A DNA stretch of 6,966 bases from Campylobacterota bacterium. Its GTDB lineage: Bacteria; Campylobacterota; Campylobacteria; Campylobacterales; Sulfurovaceae. Below the pieces are notes generated by a model that saw only the letters and a program-made list of their open reading frames with translations, did no database searches and had not been told where the DNA came from. Positions 1 through 6,326 of the stretch are shown here, piece by piece (the stretch's first letter is position 1; each line of letters begins with the position of its first letter). Both the position numbers and the translations under genes were made by a program. The stretch is taken from the NCBI GenBank assembly GCA_013153345.1, contig JAADEQ010000029.1, positions 1 to 6,966 of the forward strand. Direction: 5' to 3'.

Positions 1-133
1 TTTTAGAGTTTCTATATAATAGCTCTTTACACTCAATACACCTTGCTACTTCTTTATCTTTTAGAATAACTCTTTTTTGCAAGGTAAAACATTTTCTACA
101 AATTATTAAATTATCAAGCTCACTCTCTTTCAT
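1..133 (-). CDS. PqiA-like zinc-ribbon membrane protein, N-terminal fragment (runs off the left edge)
   Basis: Only the first 44 codons are in the window; the rest lies to the left. The start is an ATG at 133-131 preceded on the minus strand by AAAAGG and a 5-nt spacer. The visible part holds two CxxC pairs (C12/C15 and C32/C35), the second in the setting ARCIECKELLYR. This spacing and the hydrophobic residue plus C at residues 11-12 match the cytoplasmic zinc-ribbon that opens PqiA-family (paraquat-inducible protein A) inner-membrane proteins, which act in envelope lipid transport or stress with MCE-domain partners. No membrane segment is visible yet, so the family call rests on the ribbon alone; another small zinc-ribbon protein is possible. 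The start overlaps the 3' end of truD by 14 nt, so it is probably the third gene of the trmA-truD transcript and translationally coupled to it. Confidence 0.65.
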   Translation of the reverse strand, partial: MKESELDNLIICRKCFTLQKRVILKDKEVARCIECKELLYRNSK

Positions 134-1199
134 TTTGACCTTTTAAAAAATCTACTAAAATAGTTGCATAGCTTCCCTTTGGCAAAATAAACTCAAGCTC
201 ATACCAAGCCTTTTGAGGAATATATTTTTGGCTAATAATTTCAGGAAATACAAAAAAGTATCTTCTGCTACCATCTTCTTTTATCTCTTTATCAAACTCC
301 TCTTCAATAATCCTTGCAACCTCAACTGCCCTTTTTACCCTCTTGCCAGCAATTAATCCTGTTGGGGCAATATCTTTTTGAACAAATCTATCTGAAGCAA
401 TTTTGGGCTCTTCAAAAAATATCTTTCCAAATGGATAGTGCATTAAAATATCACCTTTTAAAATCTTAAATGGGTGAGGCTGCTTTTTTGCATCTTTTAA
501 AGACTCTTTTGGAAGCTTTAAAATCTCTTCAACCTCTCTTTCACTAAAGCTACTAAGCAAATTGCTAAGAGTAACTCTCTTTGCAAGCAAACTATTAAAA
601 AGATAGCTTTGGTAGCTGCTAATTAAAAACTCTTTTGTTTTTTTATCTCTTATATCTCTTTTCCCCTCAACTATCTCTTTTCCCTCTAAATAGTTTTTCC
701 CATCAACTCCAAATCTTTGAACTCCAAAATAGTTTGGCATACCATACTTTTTTATCCACTCTAAAACTGACTCAATTTTGCTTTTTTCTTTATCAAGCAC
801 CTTTTTAAACCTCATCCAAAAGCGATTCCCTTTTAGATGCCCTACTCTAATCTTATTATTATGATAGGTTTTTTCAACTATCTTTATATTTGGATGGGAA
901 AAGTTTTTTAACTTCTCTTCATATTTTTTTGGCAATGAGATATATTGATAAGTTAATGCATGTTTATCTTTCAATCCAGCATAGCCAATCTCTTTTTTCT
1001 TAACTCCTAAAAAGTTGCTTAAAATCTCAATTAGCTCCCAAGTTGTTAAATCCTTTTTTCTAATCTTTAATATCAAATGCTCCCCCTCCCCATTAAATGG
1101 ATACAAAGGAATCTCCTCTACCACAAAAGAGGAGGGGCTTGGATTAAATACAAACTCATTTTTATGATTTAGTGGCCAGATATATTTAAATTCGCTCAA
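120..1199 (-). CDS. truD: tRNA pseudouridine(13) synthase TruD
   Basis: TruD isomerises U13 in the D-arm of some tRNAs to pseudouridine in the cytoplasm. The 359-residue product has the family signatures: SSFVVEEIPLY near the N-terminus, GYAGLKDKHALT with the catalytic aspartate at about D78 (E. coli D80), HLKGNRFWMRFKK, MPNYFGVQRFG, FLISSYQSYLFN, HYPFGK, GSRRYFFVFPE and the C-terminal LPKGSYAT. Length is close to the E. coli protein (349). There is no usable ATG: the first internal methionine falls after the catalytic motif. I chose the TTG at 1199-1197 because GCGGAG lies 6 nt upstream and it leaves only a 14-nt overlap with trmA. A longer TTG start at 1253 would add 18 residues encoded inside trmA and has no better support. 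It follows trmA and precedes the PqiA-like gene, probably in one transcript. Confidence 0.93.
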   Translation of the reverse strand: MSEFKYIWPLNHKNEFVFNPSPSSFVVEEIPLYPFNGEGEHLILKIRKKDLTTWELIEILSNFLGVKKKEIGYAGLKDKHALTYQYISLPKKYEEKLKNFSHPNIKIVEKTYHNNKIRVGHLKGNRFWMRFKKVLDKEKSKIESVLEWIKKYGMPNYFGVQRFGVDGKNYLEGKEIVEGKRDIRDKKTKEFLISSYQSYLFNSLLAKRVTLSNLLSSFSEREVEEILKLPKESLKDAKKQPHPFKILKGDILMHYPFGKIFFEEPKIASDRFVQKDIAPTGLIAGKRVKRAVEVARIIEEEFDKEIKEDGSRRYFFVFPEIISQKYIPQKAWYELEFILPKGSYATILVDFLKGQNERE

Positions 1200-2298
1200 G
1201 ATATACTCCGCTTTCAATATGGTGTGTATATGGAAATTGGTCAAACATCGCAACCCTTTTTATCTTATGAGTCTTTGTTAGCTCTTTTAAATCCTCTTTT
1301 AAGCTCAAAGGGTTACACGAAATATATATTATATTATCAATTTGCTTTACAAGTTCTAAACTGCTGCTATCAAGTCCAGCCCTTGGAGGGTCAACCAAAA
1401 TAGTTGAGAAGTTAAACTCCTCTAAATTAATCCCTTTTAATCTATTAAACTCTCTTTTTCTATTTAGTGCTTCATAAGTTTCAGCCGCATTTAACCTAAC
1501 AAATTCAATATTAAAAGCGCCATTTAGCTCTTTGTTTATTTTTGCATTCTTAATTGAGGTTTTGCTAACCTCTGTTGCTAAGACTTTTTTAAACTCAAAG
1601 CTAAGGGGAATTGTAAAGTTTCCAAGTCCACAATATAGCTCTAAAAAATCATCTTTTTCTTTAATCTCTTTTACAATATCTTTTGCCCACTTAATCATCT
1701 TTTGATTAATATATGGATTTGGCTGCGTAAATCCCCCCTCAAAATATCTATAAAAATACTCTCTATCAATCTCAATTTTCTCATTAATATAATCTCTTGA
1801 AATTATCTCTTTTTGCTTTTTTGCCCTTCCAATAATAAAACTTCCTAAACTCTCTTCAAGCTCTTTTGCTGCTTCTTTCCAACTATCATCCAATCTTTTA
1901 TGATAAATTAGAGTAATTAAAACCTCCCCACTTAGACCACTTAAAAACTCAACACTAAAGAGCTTCTCTTTTAATATTTTATCTTTATTAATCTCTTCAA
2001 GTAGAGGAGTCCAGACTCTTTGAATTGGCTCAAGCAATTTAGGACACTCTTTAATTATCTCAATCCCATCTTTAGTTAAATTAGTTAAAGCATAAAAGGC
2101 CTTTTTATCTTTATGCCAAACTCTAAACTCCCCTCTTGCTCGATGATTTGATTTAGGTGAGCTAAAGATTTCAATTTTGTCTTTATAAAAAGGCTCAAGC
2201 AGCTCCTTTAGCCTCTTTTCTTTTAAACTTAGCGCATCTATATAGGTAAGTTGATATAAGTCGCAAGCTCCACACTTCCCAAAATGTATACAATTCAT
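1186..2298 (-). CDS. trmA: tRNA (uracil(54)-C5)-methyltransferase TrmA
   Basis: TrmA uses S-adenosylmethionine to make 5-methyluridine at position 54 of the tRNA T-loop. The 370-residue product follows E. coli TrmA (366) closely: RARGEFRVWH, LIYHKRLDDSW, the SAM-binding FLELYCGLGNFT, REFNRLKGINL, ILVDPPRAGLD, YISCNP with nucleophile C328, and FDQFPYTHHIESGVYL with the base E362. The 34-residue spacing of C328 and E362 equals that of E. coli C324 and E358. That wording, especially REFNRL and FDQFPYTHH, favours TrmA over the rRNA enzymes RlmC and RlmD. The N-terminus is odd: C3-x5-C9-x2-C12 plus C85 resembles the 4Fe-4S ligands of RlmD (see findings). The start is the ATG at 2298; a TTG directly before it (2301) is an alternative. 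AAAGG lies 9 nt upstream of the ATG. It is the first gene of the leftward run. Confidence 0.94.
   Translation of the reverse strand: MNCIHFGKCGACDLYQLTYIDALSLKEKRLKELLEPFYKDKIEIFSSPKSNHRARGEFRVWHKDKKAFYALTNLTKDGIEIIKECPKLLEPIQRVWTPLLEEINKDKILKEKLFSVEFLSGLSGEVLITLIYHKRLDDSWKEAAKELEESLGSFIIGRAKKQKEIISRDYINEKIEIDREYFYRYFEGGFTQPNPYINQKMIKWAKDIVKEIKEKDDFLELYCGLGNFTIPLSFEFKKVLATEVSKTSIKNAKINKELNGAFNIEFVRLNAAETYEALNRKREFNRLKGINLEEFNFSTILVDPPRAGLDSSSLELVKQIDNIIYISCNPLSLKEDLKELTKTHKIKRVAMFDQFPYTHHIESGVYLERI
1206..1211 (-). promoter_or_regulatory. Ribosome binding site of truD, deciding its TTG start
   Basis: On the minus strand this reads GCGGAG, then a 6-nt spacer and TTG at 1199-1197. It lies inside the last codons of trmA. 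It is the best Shine-Dalgarno match near the truD 5' end and supports the 359-residue form over the longer TTG-started frame. Confidence 0.7.
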
Positions 2299-2318
2299 CA
2301 ATTTATGCCTTTTTTAGA

Positions 2319-2324
2319 TATAAT
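2319..2324 (+). promoter_or_regulatory. Sigma-70-type -10 box of the glmU transcript
   Basis: A perfect TATAAT sits 30 nt before the glmU start codon, preceded by a T-run (2310-2315). Campylobacterota housekeeping promoters are known to rely on a good -10 box and upstream T-rich stretches rather than a clear -35, and none is visible here. Transcription would begin near 2331, leaving a leader of about 24 nt that carries the AAAGGA ribosome site at 2343-2348. It probably drives the whole glmU to permease run, since no other gap is long enough for a promoter. Confidence 0.72.
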
Positions 2325-2334
2325 ACAACTTAAT

Positions 2335-2340
2335 ATTTTA
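2335..2340 (-). promoter_or_regulatory. Candidate -10 box of the trmA-truD transcript
   Basis: On the minus strand this reads TAAAAT, preceded by TTTGG, and would start transcription near 2328, about 30 nt before the trmA ATG. The minus-strand TATTAT overlapping the glmU -10 box is a rival candidate. Only 56 bp separate the divergent starts, so the two promoters must overlap and could compete. No -35 box is evident. Confidence 0.4.
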
Positions 2341-2354
2341 CCAAAGGAATATAA

Positions 2355-3650
2355 ATGTCTATTTCTATTGCAATCTTAGCTGCTGGCAAAGGGACAAGAA
2401 TGAAATCATCTTTGCCAAAAGTTCTTCATAAAATCTCTGGAAAGCCTATGATATACCATATTATAAAAGAGAGCCAAAAAGTTAGCGATGATATAACTTT
2501 GATTTTGGGCCATCAATTTGATTTGGTAAAAGAGGAGATTTTAAAAGATTTTAAAGATATAAAGATTCATAAGCAAGATTTACAAAACTATCCAGGAACC
2601 GGAGGGGCACTCAAAGGGGTTGAGTTTAAAGGAGAAAAGGTTTTAATATTAAATGGAGATATGCCCCTAATTACAAAAAGCTCCTTAGAAAAACTGATAA
2701 ACTCTAATGCTCCTATTGCAATGAGCATTTTTAATCTAAAAAATCCAGCTGGTTATGGAAGGGTTATAATTAAAGATAATAGAGTTGAAGAGATTGTTGA
2801 AGAAAAAGATGCAAATGAAGAGATAAAAAGAGTAAAGAGTGTAAATGCAGGGGTTTATATTATTAAAAAAGAGCTTCTTGATGAGTTTATTCCAAAGCTA
2901 AGTAATAATAATGCTCAAAAGGAGTACTACTTAACTGATATTATAAAGATGGCAAGAGAAAAAGGGGTTGAGATTGAGCCAATTGAGGTTGATGAAAAGG
3001 AGTTTATGGGGGTTAACTCAAAATATCACCTATCTCAAGCTGATGAGATTATGCAAGAGAGGATTAAAAAAGAGCTAATGGAGAGTGGTGTTATTATGAT
3101 AAATCCAAAAACAAGCTATATTGAGATAGAGGCTAAGATTAAAGGAGAATCAACAATTGAGAGTGGTGTAGTAGTTACAAATGGCTCTTTAATAGAGAAT
3201 AGCCACATTAAAGCAAATAGTGTTATTGAAGAGTCAACTATAATTAACTCCTCAATTGGTCCAATGGCCCATATTCGCCCAAAATCAAATATAGCCAACT
3301 CTCATATTGGAAACTTTGTTGAGGTTAAAAAATCAAAATTAGATGGAGTAAAGGCTGGACATTTGAGCTATCTTGGGGATAGTGAGATTGAGAGTGGAAC
3401 AAATATTGGAGCTGGTGTAATTACTTGCAATTATGATGGAAAAAATAAATATAAAACCAAAATTGGAAAAGATGTATTTGTTGGAAGCGACTCTCAGCTT
3501 GTAGCTCCTGTTACTATTGAAGATGAGAGCATAATTGCAGCTGGAAGCACCATAACTGAAGATGTGCCAAAGGGGGCCTTAGCAATTAGTAGAGTAAAAC
3601 AAAAGATTATTGATAACTTCTTTTATAGATTTTTTAATAGAAAGAGATAA
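2355..3650 (+). CDS. glmU: Bifunctional GlcNAc-1-P uridylyltransferase / GlcN-1-P acetyltransferase GlmU
   Basis: GlmU acetylates glucosamine-1-phosphate and then couples it to UTP, giving UDP-GlcNAc for peptidoglycan and lipopolysaccharide. In the 431-residue product (E. coli 456) the N-terminal uridylyltransferase domain shows [18 protein letters not shown] at 8-25, NYPGTGGAL at 78-86 and LNGDMPL with the metal-binding D102. The C-terminal left-handed beta-helix of I/V-led hexapeptides begins near residue 250 and carries GHLSYLGD with the catalytic H336, [26 protein letters not shown] and AAGSTI. The loop is GTGGAL where E. coli has GTGHA; I recall a similar loop (GTAGAL) in Campylobacter, so I take it as a lineage trait. 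The C-terminal tail is short. The ATG start has AAAGGA 6 nt upstream. First gene of the rightward run; coaBC begins 1 nt after its stop. Confidence 0.97.
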   Translation: MSISIAILAAGKGTRMKSSLPKVLHKISGKPMIYHIIKESQKVSDDITLILGHQFDLVKEEILKDFKDIKIHKQDLQNYPGTGGALKGVEFKGEKVLILNGDMPLITKSSLEKLINSNAPIAMSIFNLKNPAGYGRVIIKDNRVEEIVEEKDANEEIKRVKSVNAGVYIIKKELLDEFIPKLSNNNAQKEYYLTDIIKMAREKGVEIEPIEVDEKEFMGVNSKYHLSQADEIMQERIKKELMESGVIMINPKTSYIEIEAKIKGESTIESGVVVTNGSLIENSHIKANSVIEESTIINSSIGPMAHIRPKSNIANSHIGNFVEVKKSKLDGVKAGHLSYLGDSEIESGTNIGAGVITCNYDGKNKYKTKIGKDVFVGSDSQLVAPVTIEDESIIAAGSTITEDVPKGALAISRVKQKIIDNFFYRFFNRKR

Positions 3651-3651
3651 G

Positions 3652-4920
3652 ATGTTAGTAAACTTAAAAGATAAAAAGATTTTGGTTGGAGTTACAGGCT
3701 CAATTGCAATCTATAAAGCGTGCGAGCTTATACGACTTTTTATTAAGAGTGGAGCTAATGTTAATGTGGTAATGAGCCCAAATGCTCAAAAGTTTATTAA
3801 TCCAATAACCTTTGAGGCGCTAAGTAGAAACAAAGTCTTAACCGAAGTGAGCGAAGATTGGTCAAATGAGCTAAACCATATCGATTTAGCCCAAAAAAGT
3901 GATGCATTTGTAATTGCTCCAGCAACTGCAAATACAATAAATAAACTAAGCAAAGGGATAGCTGATAATATTTTACTCTCTTGCGCATTAGCCTATCCAA
4001 AAAATCTTATAATTGCCCCATCAGCTAATACTGAGATGTTAAATAACCACTATACTCAAGGCTCACTAAAGATGCTAAAGGTAAATGATACAATAATTGT
4101 TGAGCCCCAAACCAAAAAGCTTGTTTGCGGAGTTGAGGGAAGTGGAGCTTTAGCCAAGCCGCTTGAGATATATTATGCAACAGCAAGAGAGATTTTAAAA
4201 GATGAGTTTTGGGAGAATAGAAAAGTAGTTATTAGTGGAGGGGGAACAAGAGAGCCAATTGATGAGGTAAGATATATTGGAAACCGCTCAAGTGGGAAGA
4301 TGGCAAATGCTTTGGCTTTAGCTTTATATCTAAAAGGGGCTGATGTTTGTTTGGTAACTACTAAAAAAGATGACTCACTTCCAAGTGAGATATATACTTT
4401 GGAAGTAGAAGATAGCAGTGAGATGAGTGAATATATAAAAGATTGTATTAGAGTTGCAAAAAAAGGAAAAGTGACAAAACCAAGCCTAAATAATCCAGAA
4501 GCTATCCAAGTTATTAGAAAAAAACCATATCTATTTATGGCTGCAGCAGTTGCTGATTTTAAACCAAAATATCCCCAAGATGGAAAGTTAAAAAAAGAGG
4601 CGCTTGGGAGTGAGTGGAGTTTAGAGTTAACTCAAACTGAAGATATCTTAAAAAGTATTCCAAAAGAGGGAATTATTAAGATTGGCTTTAAGGCTGAAAA
4701 AGATGAAGAGAGTGCTATAAAAAATGCCACAAAAGCAATAGATAGCAAAAATTTAGATGCAATCGCACTAAATATCTTAAAAGAGAAAAATGATTTTGGG
4801 AGTGATTATAATGAGATAATTTTTATTACTCCAAATCAGTTAAGAAAGATTCCTCTAATGCCAAAGATTGATGTTGCATTTGAGTTAGTTGAGCTTGCAA
4901 AAGAGCTTGATAATGAATAA
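3652..4920 (+). CDS. coaBC: Bifunctional phosphopantothenoylcysteine decarboxylase / phosphopantothenate-cysteine ligase CoaBC (Dfp)
   Basis: CoaBC joins cysteine to 4'-phosphopantothenate and decarboxylates the product, giving 4'-phosphopantetheine for coenzyme A. In this 422-residue form the N-terminal flavin-binding CoaC domain has GVTGSIAIYKA at 13-23, the catalytic H76 in NHIDLA, PATANTINKL, N126 in PSANTEM and C159 in LVCGVEGSG. The CoaB domain begins near residue 191 with SGGGTREPIDEVRYIGNRSSGKM (N211), then AAAVADF at 297-303, the K312-containing GKLKKE and IGFKAEKD. Two motifs depart from the usual family form, and there is an insertion of about 22 residues before AAAVADF (see findings). 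The start is ATG 3652 with AAAGAG 5 nt upstream, 1 nt after glmU; a longer TTG start at 3610 inside glmU is less likely. The 3' end overlaps uppS by 8 nt. Confidence 0.95.
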   Translation: MLVNLKDKKILVGVTGSIAIYKACELIRLFIKSGANVNVVMSPNAQKFINPITFEALSRNKVLTEVSEDWSNELNHIDLAQKSDAFVIAPATANTINKLSKGIADNILLSCALAYPKNLIIAPSANTEMLNNHYTQGSLKMLKVNDTIIVEPQTKKLVCGVEGSGALAKPLEIYYATAREILKDEFWENRKVVISGGGTREPIDEVRYIGNRSSGKMANALALALYLKGADVCLVTTKKDDSLPSEIYTLEVEDSSEMSEYIKDCIRVAKKGKVTKPSLNNPEAIQVIRKKPYLFMAAAVADFKPKYPQDGKLKKEALGSEWSLELTQTEDILKSIPKEGIIKIGFKAEKDEESAIKNATKAIDSKNLDAIALNILKEKNDFGSDYNEIIFITPNQLRKIPLMPKIDVAFELVELAKELDNE

Positions 4921-5590
4921 GCTCAAACACCTAGCCATCATAATGGATGGAAATGGAAGGTGGGCAAAACAAAGAGGACTAAATAGAACAAAAGGGCATG
5001 AGAGGGGAGCTGAAGTTGTTAGAGAGATAACTACATATTGCGCTAATTATGAAGAGATTGAGACTCTAACTCTTTATGCTTTTAGCACTGAGAATTGGAA
5101 GCGCCCTAAAATGGAGGTTAATTTTTTAATGAAGCTGCTTGAGAGATATTTAAAAAATGAGCTTGAAACATATATGGAAAATGAAGTTAGATTTGAGACA
5201 ATTGGGGATTTAAGCCCATTTTCAAATGGTCTTAAAAGAGCAATTAAAAATCTAAAAGAGGCAACCAAAAACAATAAAAAATTAACCCAAATTATTGCTC
5301 TAAATTATGGGGCTCAAGATGAGATTGTAAGGGCAGTAAAAAGAGTCTTGCAAGAGAATAAAGAGATTTCAGTTGAGAGTATAAGTAGCGCTTTAGATAC
5401 TCCATATAGTGAGGTTGATTTATTAATTAGAACAAGTGGGGAGTTTAGAGTCTCAAATTTTTTGCTTTGGCAAATTGCCTATAGTGAGTTCTATTTTACA
5501 AAGACCCTTTGGCCAGATTTTAATTCAGCTGAGCTTGAAAAGATAATTGATAATTTTAAAAATAGAGAGAGGAAGTTTGGTGGAATATAA
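4913..5590 (+). CDS. uppS: Undecaprenyl diphosphate synthase UppS (cis-prenyltransferase)
   Basis: UppS adds isopentenyl diphosphate units in cis to farnesyl diphosphate, making the C55 diphosphate that becomes the lipid carrier for peptidoglycan and surface polysaccharides. The 225-residue product (E. coli 253) has LAIIMDGNGRWA with catalytic D12, the phosphate-binding GNGRW, KGHERGAE, TLYAFSTENWKRP, LIRTSGEFRVSNFLLWQ, IAYSEFYF, LWPDF and the closing NRERKFGG. It lacks the short tail E. coli has after the FGG motif. The ATG at 4913 overlaps the coaBC stop by 8 nt (ATGAATAA) with AAGAG 7 nt upstream; a TTG start at 4889 would add 8 residues with no family match. Placement between coaBC and envelope genes fits a role in cell-wall supply. 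The next gene starts inside its last codons. Confidence 0.96.
   Translation: MNKLKHLAIIMDGNGRWAKQRGLNRTKGHERGAEVVREITTYCANYEEIETLTLYAFSTENWKRPKMEVNFLMKLLERYLKNELETYMENEVRFETIGDLSPFSNGLKRAIKNLKEATKNNKKLTQIIALNYGAQDEIVRAVKRVLQENKEISVESISSALDTPYSEVDLLIRTSGEFRVSNFLLWQIAYSEFYFTKTLWPDFNSAELEKIIDNFKNRERKFGGI
5568..5573 (+). promoter_or_regulatory. Ribosome binding site of the prepilin peptidase gene, deciding its GTG start
   Basis: AGAGGA inside the end of uppS lies 6-7 nt before the GTG at 5580. The in-frame TTG at 5577 is only about 4 nt from the GAGG core, and the TTG at 5547 has no matching site, so the GTG is the best choice. Confidence 0.65.
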
Positions 5591-6326
5591 TATTGTAGTT
5601 GCACTCTTTATATTTTTATTTGGAGTTAGCGTTGGCTCATTTTTAAATGTCTTAATATATAGAATTCCAAATGAAATAAGTATTATCTCTCCCCCATCAG
5701 CTTGTCCAAATTGTAAAAATAGGCTAAAGTGGTATCACAATATTCCAATAATAAGCTGGATATTTTTGGGAGGAAAGTGTGCTTTTTGTGAGCAAAAAAT
5801 CTCAATAAAATATCCTTTAGTTGAGCTTATTAATGGAATAATTTGGGTTTTATTATATTTTAAAATTGGTCTTGTTTGGTACTTTCCTTTTGTTGCTCTT
5901 TCTTTTTCAATGCTTTTGGCCTTAAGTATAATTGATTTAAAATATTATGCAGTGCCAGATAGTCTAAATTATGCAGCATTAATCTTTGCACTAATTAATC
6001 CAAACTTTTTAATCTCACTAAGAGATGCAGCAATTGGAGCTTTGGGGCTGTTTTTGGTTGGATATTTTACAAGCAAATTGGCAAAAAAGGATGCATTAGG
6101 AGAGGCTGATATTATAGTTGCAGCAACAATGGCAGCCTTGCTTGGCTTTCCAGCCTTTTTTATTGCAATGTTTATCTCAGCTATAGTTGCAATAATCCCT
6201 TCTTTATTTGCAAAAGATACAATGATTCCTTTTGTGCCATTTTTAAGTATTGGCACTTTGATTACCTATTTATATAAAGAAGAGCTCTTAAATCTTTTAG
6301 AGGTTTTACTATATGGCCAAAGTTAA
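5580..6326 (+). CDS. Type 4 prepilin peptidase (PilD/GspO family, A24 aspartic protease)
   Basis: This inner-membrane enzyme cleaves the short leader of type IV pilin-like proteins and usually N-methylates the new N-terminus. In the 248-residue GTG-started form, a first membrane helix (about 6-26) with GSFLNVLIYRIP leads into a cytoplasmic domain holding two CxxC pairs, C42/C45 and C67/C70, around NIPIISW and followed by KYPLVE; these bind zinc in the family. The first catalytic aspartate is D119 in SIIDLKYYAVPD (PD at 126-127); the second is D177 in ALGEADIIVAATMAALLG. Several further hydrophobic segments make a total of about seven or eight. The cysteine-bearing domain suggests methylation as well as cleavage. 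No pilin or secretion gene is in the window, so its substrates are unknown. It overlaps uppS by 11 nt and the permease by 14 nt. Confidence 0.93.
   Translation: MEYNIVVALFIFLFGVSVGSFLNVLIYRIPNEISIISPPSACPNCKNRLKWYHNIPIISWIFLGGKCAFCEQKISIKYPLVELINGIIWVLLYFKIGLVWYFPFVALSFSMLLALSIIDLKYYAVPDSLNYAALIFALINPNFLISLRDAAIGALGLFLVGYFTSKLAKKDALGEADIIVAATMAALLGFPAFFIAMFISAIVAIIPSLFAKDTMIPFVPFLSIGTLITYLYKEELLNLLEVLLYGQS

Noticed and set aside
1200..1253. Longer truD with 18 extra N-terminal residues from TTG at 1253
   Set aside because: It would sit deep inside trmA, and the TTG at 1199 has a much better ribosome site.
2299..2354. Riboswitch or leader RNA between trmA and glmU
   Set aside because: The whole gap is 56 bp, and the predicted leaders are about 24-30 nt, too short for an aptamer.
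3116..3298. Minus-strand open frame of 60 codons opposite glmU
   Set aside because: It lies fully antisense to the conserved beta-helix of glmU and has no recognisable motif; the frame is opened by the repeated codon pattern.
3610..3651. Longer coaBC from TTG at 3610 inside glmU
   Set aside because: The ATG at 3652 has a ribosome site and fits the usual distance to the GVTGSIA motif.
3797..4000. Minus-strand open frame of 67 codons opposite coaBC
   Set aside because: Antisense to the catalytic part of the CoaC domain, with no recognisable motif.
5074..5274. Minus-strand open frame of 66 codons opposite uppS
   Set aside because: Antisense shadow of a strongly conserved gene; its hydrophobicity follows from the opposite codons.
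5969..6256. Minus-strand open frame of 95 codons opposite the prepilin peptidase gene
   Set aside because: Antisense to membrane helices and the second catalytic motif; the alanine/isoleucine-rich product is a mirror of GCA/AAT-type codons.
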